From Candidatus Firestoneibacteriota bacterium (GTDB lineage: Bacteria > Oederibacteriota > D2-FULL-39-29), in NCBI GenBank assembly GCA_903928075.1, contig CAIYPD010000067.1, positions 1-42,918 on the forward strand: a stretch of DNA of 42,918 nt, in the 5' to 3' direction. Position numbers and translations under genes: made by a program. The notes under the pieces are model-generated. The model was not told where the DNA came from. It did no database searches and saw only the letters and a program-made list of their open reading frames with translations. How positions within the stretch are numbered: position 1 is the stretch's first letter; the number at the start of each line of letters is the position of its first letter. Shown one piece after another: positions 8,460 to 15,798 of the stretch.

Positions 8460-8820
8460 GGTTGATAAGTGTTTATAAGGTTTGTAAAGTTTGTAAGGTT
8501 TGTAAGGTCTGGAATCGTTGAAAGATATTGATTTGTCTTATAAGTGGAATCAAAGGGATTTGCAATCTGTGTCCACCTTCGGTGAGATCTCGCCAAGGGC
8601 GGAGAATCTTTTTAAAAAGGTCTGGAATCGCTGAAGGATATTAATTGGTTTTAGTCTCTGTATCTGTGCCATCTGTTTTTATCTGTGACATCAGCTGCGC
8701 TTTCAGCAGCATAAGGTCTAGAATCGTTGAAGGATATAAAAAAATACTGCGAGCCGTTCTTTGGCGAGACAGTCCGCCAAGCTTAAGGGCGGAAGTGTAA
8801 TCATTTCAAGGAGTTGAATT
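8460..8820 (+). repeat. Repeat-filled gap between dxs and nadK
   Basis: The 361-base gap contains GTTTATAAGGTTTGTAAGG-type runs (8465-8503), module B at 8504-8529, 8617-8642 and 8713-8737, the GTCCACCTTCGGTGAGATCT block at 8569-8608, and a TCTGTGCCATCTGTTTTTAT block with a GCTGC/GCAGC hairpin at 8648-8712. An inverted CCGCC/GGCGG pair lies near 8770-8792. The nadK ribosome site AAGGAG ends the gap. No gene is visible, although tlyA often sits at this place in other bacteria. Confidence 0.85.
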
Positions 8821-9660
8821 ATGAAGACGGTATATTTAAAAGTTAATGAGACTAAACCTGACATAAGAAAGAAAACACTTTCCCTGGTTAAGTGGTTACA
8901 AAAAGCCGGTGTGACTGTCCTGCTGGATGCCTCTTCGGCAAAACTGCTGGGGAGGAAGACTTCAAAAATACAAAGAAGCGCGATAGACCTTTATATTGCT
9001 TTTGGCGGGGACGGTACACTTCTTTCCCTTGTCCGGCAGGCCGGGCCTACGGATGTGCCTTTTGTCGGGATAAATGCAGGCCGGCTTGGTTTTCTTGCGG
9101 ATATAAAATTGGAGAAGATGCGGCAGGCCCTGGCGAAAATAATTAAAGGCAGATATGATATTGATAACCGCATGGCGCTTGAATCAGAAGTGGAGGTTTA
9201 CGGGGGCAAAATAAAAAAACTAAGATCCCTTAATGATATTGTTGTTTCAGGTATCCGGGGCCGGCTAATTACCCTTGATGTGCATGTTAATGAAGAGTAC
9301 CTGAATACCTATAGGGCGGACGGCATAATAATTTCGACACCTACAGGCTCGACGGCCTATTCACTTTCCGCAGGCGGGCCTATTGTTAATCCAAAACTCA
9401 GCGGAATTATTATAACACCGGTCTGCCCGCATACAATGTCTAACCGGCCGATAATTTTGCCGCCGGACAGCATTCTCAAGGTCTTTGTCAGCGGGAAAGG
9501 CCAAAAAGAAGTAAAGATTATAGCCGACGGCCAGGTCGAGTGTTTAATGGGGAACAGGAATATGCTGGTTGTGCAAAAAGCCATAAAACCGGTGAAATTG
9601 ATTAGTCCCGGCAGAAACAGTTTTTACGGCATTTTGAGAGAAAAACTAAACTGGAGATAA
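8821..9660 (+). CDS. nadK: NAD kinase
   Basis: NadK phosphorylates NAD to NADP using ATP or polyphosphate. The signature GGDGT lies at residues 62-66, followed by GINAGRLGFLADI. The conserved block STPTGSTAYSLSAGGPIV near residue 175 and the NRPIILPPDS segment complete the family pattern. The length of 279 is normal. A strong CAAGGAG site precedes ATG 8821. recN follows after three bases, so the two are co-transcribed, an arrangement common in bacteria. Confidence 0.96.
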   Translation: MKTVYLKVNETKPDIRKKTLSLVKWLQKAGVTVLLDASSAKLLGRKTSKIQRSAIDLYIAFGGDGTLLSLVRQAGPTDVPFVGINAGRLGFLADIKLEKMRQALAKIIKGRYDIDNRMALESEVEVYGGKIKKLRSLNDIVVSGIRGRLITLDVHVNEEYLNTYRADGIIISTPTGSTAYSLSAGGPIVNPKLSGIIITPVCPHTMSNRPIILPPDSILKVFVSGKGQKEVKIIADGQVECLMGNRNMLVVQKAIKPVKLISPGRNSFYGILREKLNWR

Positions 9661-9663
9661 CGG

Positions 9664-11358
9664 ATGGCACTTAAGGAATTAAGAATAAAGAATTTTGCCA
9701 TAATCGAACAAGCGGCTATTGAGTTTGATTCCGGCTTTAATGTGATTACCGGCGAGACCGGCGCGGGAAAATCGATAATAATTAACTCGTTAAATGCCGC
9801 GCTCGGAGAGAGAAGTTCTTCTGAACTTATAAAAACAGGAAGAGAGACGGCCGAGGTAGAAGTATTTTTTGAAAGTATCAACGCGGAAGTAAAAGGCCGT
9901 TTAAAGGAAGCTGGGTTGGAAGAAACTGACGACCTGATAATTAAAAGAGAACTAAGCCGGAACGGTAAAGGCCGCTGCTATATAAACAACAGCCTGGTTA
10001 CCGTTAATACTTTAAAAATTATCTCCGAGTATCTTGCCGATATTCACGGACAGCATGAACATCAGGCGCTGCTTAACACGAAAAATCAGATGGAGCTCCT
10101 GGATACTTTCGGTAAACTCCGGCCGGAAAGAGAACAATACTCGTTACTTTACGGCAATCTTTCCGGGCTGGCGGAAAAACGCGCCCGGCTGATGATGAGT
10201 GAGCAGGAAAAACAGCGCCGGTTGGATATGCTTGAATATGCTATAAGAGAGATAGAAGCGGCTAAACTTACTCCCGGGGAAGATGAAGAGCTGGATACAT
10301 TAAGAAATATCCTGGTTAACTCCGAGAAAATAGCCGAAAATGTAAACGAAGTCTATACCAAGATTTACGGAGACGAGAATAACATTTCTGCTCTGGCTTC
10401 TTTGGAAAATGCTCAAAAGAAACTTGAACAGCTTGCGCTGATAGATCCTGCCCTTTTAACAACTCTTGAATCTATAAAAACCGTTGTTATTGAGCTCAGG
10501 GAAGCCGCGGAGACGGTCTCGGCCTATAAAGAAAAAATGGATTTTGATCCCAAGCGTCTTGAGAGTGTTGAGGACCGGCGGGAGCTTTTGCTTAAGCTTA
10601 AAAAGAAGTACGGAGCCTCGGTCGCCGAAATTCTTGTTTTTTATGAAAAACAGAGAACCGAACTTAAAACAATAACTCAAAATGATGAAGAAATTGTAAA
10701 AATAGAAGAAGAACTAAATAAACTTAAAGTGCTGGCCTGTAAGAAAGCCGGGGCGCTTTCCGACGGCAGAAAAAAAGCGGCGCTGGAGCTGGAGAGGAAA
10801 GTAGTGGCGGAACTGGCGGATCTGGGTATGAAAAAGACAAAATTTAAAGCTGAGTTCTCACGCGAGGAAAATGAAAACGGAGAAATGGAGCAGGGCGGGA
10901 AAAAATATCTATTGACCCGGGAGGGTGTTGATCGCGTACAATTCCTTCTATCTTCGAATATAGGGGAAGAGCCGAAATCTTTGAATAAAATTGCTTCAGG
11001 CGGGGAGATGTCCAGGATTATGCTTGCCCTTAAGGTGATTATAGGGAAAGAGGATAAAGTCGGAACTCTTGTTTTTGATGAGATCGATACCGGGATAGGG
11101 GGCAATATGGGTAATGTTGCCGGGGAGAAGATGGCTAATGCCGCAAGAACACGGCAGGTTATCTGTATCACTCACTTACCTCAGATAGCCGCACAGGCAA
11201 AGCGGCATATCTATATTGAAAAGGATGTTAAAGCAGGTAAAACCCTCATAAATATTGAAAAACTTGATAAAGAAACAAGGATAAGGGAAGTAGCCCGAAT
11301 GCTGGGCGGAGCAGATAATAAGGCGGCGCTTGTGCATGCGAAGGAATTGTTGAAATAA
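9664..11358 (+). CDS. recN: DNA repair protein RecN
   Basis: RecN is an SMC-like ATPase acting in double-strand-break repair. The Walker A motif GETGAGKS is at residues 30-37; a long central coiled-coil region (about 150-370, rich in E, K and L) separates it from the ABC signature ASGGEMSRIMLAL at 444 and Walker B LVFDEIDTGIGG at 469. Length 564 fits the family. Its start lies three bases after the nadK stop, with GGAG inside the end of nadK. No LexA-type box was recognised. Confidence 0.97.
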   Translation: MALKELRIKNFAIIEQAAIEFDSGFNVITGETGAGKSIIINSLNAALGERSSSELIKTGRETAEVEVFFESINAEVKGRLKEAGLEETDDLIIKRELSRNGKGRCYINNSLVTVNTLKIISEYLADIHGQHEHQALLNTKNQMELLDTFGKLRPEREQYSLLYGNLSGLAEKRARLMMSEQEKQRRLDMLEYAIREIEAAKLTPGEDEELDTLRNILVNSEKIAENVNEVYTKIYGDENNISALASLENAQKKLEQLALIDPALLTTLESIKTVVIELREAAETVSAYKEKMDFDPKRLESVEDRRELLLKLKKKYGASVAEILVFYEKQRTELKTITQNDEEIVKIEEELNKLKVLACKKAGALSDGRKKAALELERKVVAELADLGMKKTKFKAEFSREENENGEMEQGGKKYLLTREGVDRVQFLLSSNIGEEPKSLNKIASGGEMSRIMLALKVIIGKEDKVGTLVFDEIDTGIGGNMGNVAGEKMANAARTRQVICITHLPQIAAQAKRHIYIEKDVKAGKTLINIEKLDKETRIREVARMLGGADNKAALVHAKELLK

Positions 11359-11588
11359 GGGCAACAGTCCATAAAGGTCTATAAAGTCCATAAGGTCTAA
11401 AGTCGTTGAGGGATATTTATTGTAGTCTATGTATCTGTGTCATCTATTTTTTATCTGTGACATCAGCTGCGCTTTCAGCAGCATAAAGTCTAAAATCATT
11501 GTGAGATATTTATGTAAGGGATAGGCTTTAACTTCTCCCTTCTCTCCATAAATAGTAGGGTGAAGGAAACTGATTAAAAGGAGATATT
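11359..11588 (+). repeat. Repeat-filled gap between recN and the desulfurase gene
   Basis: The gap starts with CCATAAAGGTCTATAAAGTCC runs, continues with module B (11392-11417), the TCTGTGTCATCTA block plus GCTGCGCTTTCAGCAGC hairpin (11421-11484), and a second, more diverged module B (11485-11510). The module order differs from that in front of nadK. The last bases contain AAAAGGAGA, the ribosome site for the next gene. Confidence 0.85.
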
Positions 11589-12791
11589 ATGAAACGGATT
11601 TATTTGGATTATTCTGCAACTACACCGGTGCACCCGGAGGTAGTTAAGGCTATGCTTCCCTATTTTACGGAACAATTTGGGAATGCTTCCACTATTTACT
11701 CCTTTGGAAGGGAAGCCAGGAAGGCCGTAGAAGAAGCGAGAGAAGTCTTCGCGAAAATGATCGGAGCCGACCAGGCTGAAGTAATTTTTACCAGCGGCGG
11801 TACGGAAGCAGATAATCATGCCCTAAAAGGTGTTGCTCGTGCAAATAGGGAAAAGGGCAATCATATAATTACCTGCAAGATAGAGCATCACGCAGTTCTT
11901 GCTCCGTGCCATTTTCTGGAAAAGGAGGGCTTTAAAGTCACTTACCTGCCTGTCGATAAGGACGGCTTGCTTCAACTTGAGGATTTAAAAAAAGCAATTA
12001 CAGCCAAAACTATATTAATTTCCGTTATGACGGCGAATAACGAAATCGGGGTAGTCCAGCCGGTTGCGGAAATTGGGAAAATTGCCAGGGGAAATAATGT
12101 CTATTTCCATACCGATGCGGTTCAGGCTTTTGGCTCGCTGCCGATAGATGTGGAAAAAATGAATATTGATCTGCTTTCTGTTTCCTCGCACAAACTTTAC
12201 GGGCCTAAAGGGATTGGAGCTCTTTATATAAAAAAAGGGACAAAAATTGAGAACCTGATTCATGGCGGAGAACAGGAAAAGAGAAGACGGCCCGGGACAG
12301 AAAATGTTGCCGGTATCGCCGGCTTTGGCCGGGCCTGCGAAATCGCAAATAAAGAAATGAAGACGGAAGCTGTAAGAATCACGGCTCTACGCGAAAAACT
12401 TATTAAGGGGCTTTTTAAAGCGGTTCCGGAGGTGATTTTAAACGGTCACGCCGAAAAAAGGCTGCCGAATAATGTAAATATTTTCGTGAAATACATTGAA
12501 GGAGAATCTATGATTCTCAATCTGGATCTGGAGGGGATCTGTGCCTCCACCGGTTCGGCTTGTACTTCCGGTTCCCTTGAACCTTCGCATGTCTTAACGG
12601 CTCTGGGTGTACCGGTAGAACAGTCACACGGCTCTATCCGGTTCTCCCTCGGTAAGTTTACAACAGAAGAAGAAATTGAGGCGGTGCTTAAAAAGTTCCC
12701 TGAGATTGTTAAACGGTTAAGGAGTCTTTCTCCTCTTTATAAGCAGGGAAAGACGGGAGAGTGCTGTAAAAATGGGACAGCCTGCAGATAA
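11589..12791 (+). CDS. Cysteine desulfurase, NifS/IscS family
   Basis: This pyridoxal-phosphate enzyme takes sulfur from cysteine, giving alanine and a persulfide for iron-sulfur clusters or thio-modification of RNA. The N-terminus MKRIYLDYSATTPVHPEV and the TSGGTEADNHALKG block are typical. The cofactor lysine is in SSHKLYGPKG (K202), and the active cysteine in CASTGSACTSGS (C325) sits in the longer, IscS-like loop. Length 400 is normal. A C-terminal CCKNGTACR tail adds three cysteines. No IscU or MnmA gene follows; the next gene overlaps by 20 bases. The choice between a cluster-assembly and a tRNA-thiolation role is open. Confidence 0.93.
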   Translation: MKRIYLDYSATTPVHPEVVKAMLPYFTEQFGNASTIYSFGREARKAVEEAREVFAKMIGADQAEVIFTSGGTEADNHALKGVARANREKGNHIITCKIEHHAVLAPCHFLEKEGFKVTYLPVDKDGLLQLEDLKKAITAKTILISVMTANNEIGVVQPVAEIGKIARGNNVYFHTDAVQAFGSLPIDVEKMNIDLLSVSSHKLYGPKGIGALYIKKGTKIENLIHGGEQEKRRRPGTENVAGIAGFGRACEIANKEMKTEAVRITALREKLIKGLFKAVPEVILNGHAEKRLPNNVNIFVKYIEGESMILNLDLEGICASTGSACTSGSLEPSHVLTALGVPVEQSHGSIRFSLGKFTTEEEIEAVLKKFPEIVKRLRSLSPLYKQGKTGECCKNGTACR

Positions 12792-13317
12792 GAAAAACAA
12801 ACTTGTGAGTGAGTTTGAAATATCACTTGTGCTTGATACCTACGATGATATTTTCTCGGATTTTGATCCCCGACCCTATGATCACCGGGTACTTTCCTTT
12901 GACTTCTTGTTGGAAGCCAAAAGGGCGGCAAGAGAAAAAGTAACAGGATTGTCTCTAATGTTCATGATCCCGTCTGCAGTCAGGGACAGCAAAAAGGAAC
13001 AACTGATTGTAAAGCGGCTCCACTCGCATTTCGAAAAGCACGCCCGGCTTTTTAAGGAAGAAAAAAAAGCCACTTACTGGAAGGGCGTTGGTATTACTTT
13101 ATTGGGTTTTTTTCTCGCAGCCTGCGCTGCCGGGGTGAGTTTTCATTATAAAGATTCTATGATCTCCGCAGTAGCCCTGGTTATACTCGAGCCCGCAGGC
13201 TGGTTTTCTATCTGGAATGGGCTGGATATGGTTTTCCATGGAGTAAATTCCCAAAAAAGTGAGAGTGAGTTTTACCGCAAAATGGCTTCAGCAGAGATAG
13301 TTTTTAACGGGTACTAA
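12772..13317 (+). CDS. Uncharacterised two-helix membrane protein
   Basis: I do not recognise this 181-residue protein beyond a hypothetical family. A soluble N-terminal part (about 1-100) has a striking FDPRPYDHRVLSFDFLLEA segment rich in D, P and R. Two hydrophobic stretches follow, about residues 104-122 (GVGITLLGFFLAACAAGVSF) and 127-150, then a short polar tail. The gene begins 20 bases inside the desulfurase gene, with GGGAGAG upstream of ATG 12772, so the two are probably translated together. A link to sulfur or iron-sulfur metabolism is only inferred from that overlap. Confidence 0.75.
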   Translation: MGQPADKKNKLVSEFEISLVLDTYDDIFSDFDPRPYDHRVLSFDFLLEAKRAAREKVTGLSLMFMIPSAVRDSKKEQLIVKRLHSHFEKHARLFKEEKKATYWKGVGITLLGFFLAACAAGVSFHYKDSMISAVALVILEPAGWFSIWNGLDMVFHGVNSQKSESEFYRKMASAEIVFNGY

Positions 13318-13604
13318 AAAGCACAGTGGGGAAAGTGAGAAATAATAATCTGACCATCCGCTACGGACTTTACGGAACTTCGGTTAAGCAGGAACAAGGC
13401 ACAAAAGATGACGTTTGGATGGTTGGAGGCTTAGAGGTTTGGCAAGAGATAATTAGACAAAACGACAAGTTTAAATTTTTGCACCTAAATAAATATTCTG
13501 CAATGATTTTAGACTTTATGGACCTTACAAACATTATAAACCTTTATCGACCTTTTGGACTTTACAGACTTTTAGACCGTTCCGGTCGACCTTGCTTTTA
13601 TTAT
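13318..13604 (-). repeat. Reverse-oriented repeat mosaic upstream of csp
   Basis: On the minus strand this stretch carries the same modules as the plus-strand gaps: GTAAAGTCCAAAAGGTCGAT-type runs (about 13530-13590) and module B at 13492-13517. A TTGGAGGCTTAGAGGTTTGG segment near 13422-13442 resembles 1104-1120. A possible reading frame from 13326 to 13619 is largely translated repeat and is not called. Confidence 0.75.
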
Positions 13605-13632
13605 TTGACAAAAATATAATTGTTATGATAAT
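13605..13632 (+). promoter_or_regulatory. csp promoter
   Basis: TTGACA (13605-13610) and GATAAT (13627-13632) are 16 bases apart. Transcription would begin near 13640, leaving an untranslated leader of about 65 bases, a length that suits a temperature-responsive cold-shock mRNA. Confidence 0.7.
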
Positions 13633-13703
13633 ATTTAGATACAAGGAACAAGAAATCCGGACTTCAGGAGAAACGGGTTTAATTTTCAAGGAGGGCGAAC
13701 AAA

Positions 13704-13907
13704 ATGGAAGTTAAAGGAAAGGTTAAATGGTTCAATGAAGCAAAAGGGTATGGTTTCATCGAGCAGGAAGGTGGGGGCGATGTTTTTGCGCACTATTCTG
13801 CGATACAGGGTGACGGTTTTAAAACACTGGCGGCAGGTCAGGAAGTAAAATTTGAAGTTACCCAGGGCGCAAAAGGACCTCAAGCGGTCAATATAGTCAA
13901 AATATAA
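13704..13907 (+). CDS. Cold-shock domain protein
   Basis: This 67-residue single-domain protein of the CspA family binds single-stranded RNA and DNA as an RNA chaperone. The start [20 protein letters not shown] contains the RNP1 motif (KGYGFIE), and DVFAHYSAI is RNP2. The C-terminal [10 protein letters not shown] matches the family. AAGGAGG precedes ATG 13704. It has its own promoter and terminator, so it is a single-gene transcript. RNP1 has YGFIE where many members have FGFIT. Confidence 0.97.
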   Translation: MEVKGKVKWFNEAKGYGFIEQEGGGDVFAHYSAIQGDGFKTLAAGQEVKFEVTQGAKGPQAVNIVKI

Positions 13908-13942
13908 TACAGCAGGCATTTTTGCCGGGCTTGGAATATTCT

Positions 13943-13978
13943 GACCACCTAGAATCCCCGTGATTTGGGTGGTCTTTT
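13943..13978 (+). terminator. Rho-independent terminator after csp
   Basis: GACCACC (13943-13949) and GGTGGTC (13968-13974) form a 7-bp stem followed at once by TTTT. It lies 35 bases after the csp stop codon. Confidence 0.75.
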
Positions 13979-13996
13979 GCTTACTAGGCGGAAAAA

Positions 13997-14377
13997 TTGA
14001 AGGTAAAAGGTATAGGGATTGACATCTTTGAGAAAAAAAGAATGAAAGCCGCGCTTTCAAGGAAAACCTCCGGAAAAATTTTGCAAAAAATATTTTCTGC
14101 TTCTGAAATTGCCGCCTTTAAACGGTCTCCCGGAAAGGAAATGTTTTTTTCTGAGTCTTTTGCCCTGAAAGAGGCGGTTATAAAGGCTTTTGGTGCGGGT
14201 TGGACCGCCTACACCCGTTTCCCTGAGGTTCGGGTTAAGTTGCTGGGAAAAAAAATAAAAATAGTACTCGCGGGGGAAATAAGAGAAATTGCAAAAAAGA
14301 AGAGTGTTAAAAAGATTGTCTGTGATTATTCGGTTTCACCCCGCCATATAGTGGCCGTGGCTGTTTTAGTCGGCTAG
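13997..14377 (+). CDS. acpS: Holo-[acyl-carrier-protein] synthase
   Basis: AcpS moves 4'-phosphopantetheine from CoA to the acyl carrier protein. The N-terminal GIGIDI (Asp9) and the ESFALKEAVIKAFG helix (Glu59) carry the magnesium-binding acids. The C-terminal CDYSVSPRHIVAVAVL corresponds to the family's SxSHxxxxA region, with P and R altering the usual S-H pattern. The start is a TTG with AGGCGG five bases upstream; no better start is visible. Its end overlaps the convergent glmM gene by 12 bases. The 126-residue length is normal. Confidence 0.9.
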   Translation: MKVKGIGIDIFEKKRMKAALSRKTSGKILQKIFSASEIAAFKRSPGKEMFFSESFALKEAVIKAFGAGWTAYTRFPEVRVKLLGKKIKIVLAGEIREIAKKKSVKKIVCDYSVSPRHIVAVAVLVG

Positions 14378-15742
14378 TTTCTTTAGTATTCCAGTCATTA
14401 TTTTCTTAATATTTTGTGCTATGTCTTCCGATTTCTTCAGGCTGTCTGATTCTGCAAAAATTCTGAAAATTGGTTCGGTATTTGAAGGTCTGACGCTTAT
14501 ACGCGTTTTATCGCCCGTGATGGTAATTCCGTCTATGGTTTCAACTTTTTCATTTGAATAGAATTTTTTAATCTCGGTCATTACTGTTTTGACATTTTTG
14601 GGATTGCAGGAGATTTTTTCCTTTACTATGTAATATGCAGGGAGTGCGGCCGCAAGTTCTGTAATAGTTTTATTGTTTTCCGCCATATTTTGAAGGGTGA
14701 GGGATATACCGGCAAGAGAATCTCTGACCGGATGTATTTGCGGCCACATAACGCCGCCGTTGCCTTCACCGCCGATAAGCGCTTTTTCCGCTATCATGCG
14801 CTCGGCAACATGGACTTCTCCTACCTTGGTTCTTACCAGCCTGGCCTTGTGCTTTTTTGCGATATCGTCCAGGGCCATAGAAGTGGACATATTGACCACA
14901 ACAGTCGCATTGTTAGTGTTTTTTAGCAGATAATCTGCCGCCAGAGCCACTGAATACTCCTCGCCGATATAACGACCGTTTGAATCGATGATGGCAAGCC
15001 GGTCGGCATCAGGATCCTGGGCAAAGCCCGCATCCGAGCCGGTGGTTTTTACTTTTTTGCATAGTTCCTGCAAGTTGGCGGATATGGGCTCAGGGTTGTG
15101 GGGAAAGAGGCCGTCGGGTTTGCAATTTATCGGAATAACTTGACAACCAAGTTCTTTTAGAAGCAGCTGGGTAATTAGCGAACCGGCCCCGTTGCAACTG
15201 TCCAGCGTAACTTTAAATCTTTTTTTGCGGATAAGTTTTACATCTATATTTGCGAGTATCTTTTTAAGGTGCTTTTCTGCGCCGGAACTGTCTTCCCGCT
15301 CCGTACGCAGTCCGTCCCAGCGGGCCTGCTTGAAAACTCCGTTATTATATATTTCAAGAAGCCGCAGGCCTTCTTTTTCGTTAAGAAACAACCCGCCGGT
15401 TTTTAGAAATTTCAAAGCATTCCATTCGACGGGATTATGAGAACCGGTAATAATTACTGCGCCGGCGGCTTTAAACTCTTTGGCCATCAGGGAGCAGGTG
15501 GGGGTAGTAACAATACCAAGGTCTATAACTTCGCAGCCGGCGGCGGTGAGGCTGCCGAGTATTAAATGTTTGATCATAGGCCCGGAAACACGCGTGTCCC
15601 TTCCGACGACTACCCGGCCGGAGTTCATATAGGTCCCGAAGGCCGCTCCGAAACAGCTGATAACTTCCGGAGTGAGGGTTTCACCCACTATTCCTCTTAT
15701 TCCTGAGACTCCCACCATTAATGATGATTTTTTAGAAATCAT
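14366..15742 (-). CDS. glmM: Phosphoglucosamine mutase / phosphomannomutase
   Basis: An alpha-D-phosphohexomutase. The phosphoserine loop ITGSHNP puts the catalytic serine at residue 101; the magnesium loop DPDADR is at 243-248, the sugar-binding GEGNGG at 325-330, and the phosphate-binding RPSNTEP at 418-424. The N-terminal VSGIRGIVGE matches bacterial and archaeal GlmM-type enzymes, which convert glucosamine-6-phosphate to glucosamine-1-phosphate. Phosphomannomutase activity cannot be excluded. AAGGAG precedes the ATG. It lies 56 bases downstream of yvcK on the same strand, and YvcK (GlmR) is known to act on amino-sugar synthesis, which favours the GlmM reading. Confidence 0.88.
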   Translation of the reverse strand: MISKKSSLMVGVSGIRGIVGETLTPEVISCFGAAFGTYMNSGRVVVGRDTRVSGPMIKHLILGSLTAAGCEVIDLGIVTTPTCSLMAKEFKAAGAVIITGSHNPVEWNALKFLKTGGLFLNEKEGLRLLEIYNNGVFKQARWDGLRTEREDSSGAEKHLKKILANIDVKLIRKKRFKVTLDSCNGAGSLITQLLLKELGCQVIPINCKPDGLFPHNPEPISANLQELCKKVKTTGSDAGFAQDPDADRLAIIDSNGRYIGEEYSVALAADYLLKNTNNATVVVNMSTSMALDDIAKKHKARLVRTKVGEVHVAERMIAEKALIGGEGNGGVMWPQIHPVRDSLAGISLTLQNMAENNKTITELAAALPAYYIVKEKISCNPKNVKTVMTEIKKFYSNEKVETIDGITITGDKTRISVRPSNTEPIFRIFAESDSLKKSEDIAQNIKKIMTGILKKLAD

Positions 15743-15798
15743 GAATTCTCCTTAAAAGTAGTTTTGTATTTTTGGGGCGGCTTTACGGCAAATCCCTG

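Noticed and set aside
8324-8596. Minus-strand frame across the end of dxs and the following gap
   Set aside because: The peptide is a translation of GTAAGGT-type repeats and lies antisense to dxs; no ribosome site.
13326-13619. A 97-codon open frame with a GTG start after the small membrane protein
   Set aside because: Its second half is translated repeat (LDFMDLTNIINLYRPF), it runs into the csp promoter, and no family features are visible.
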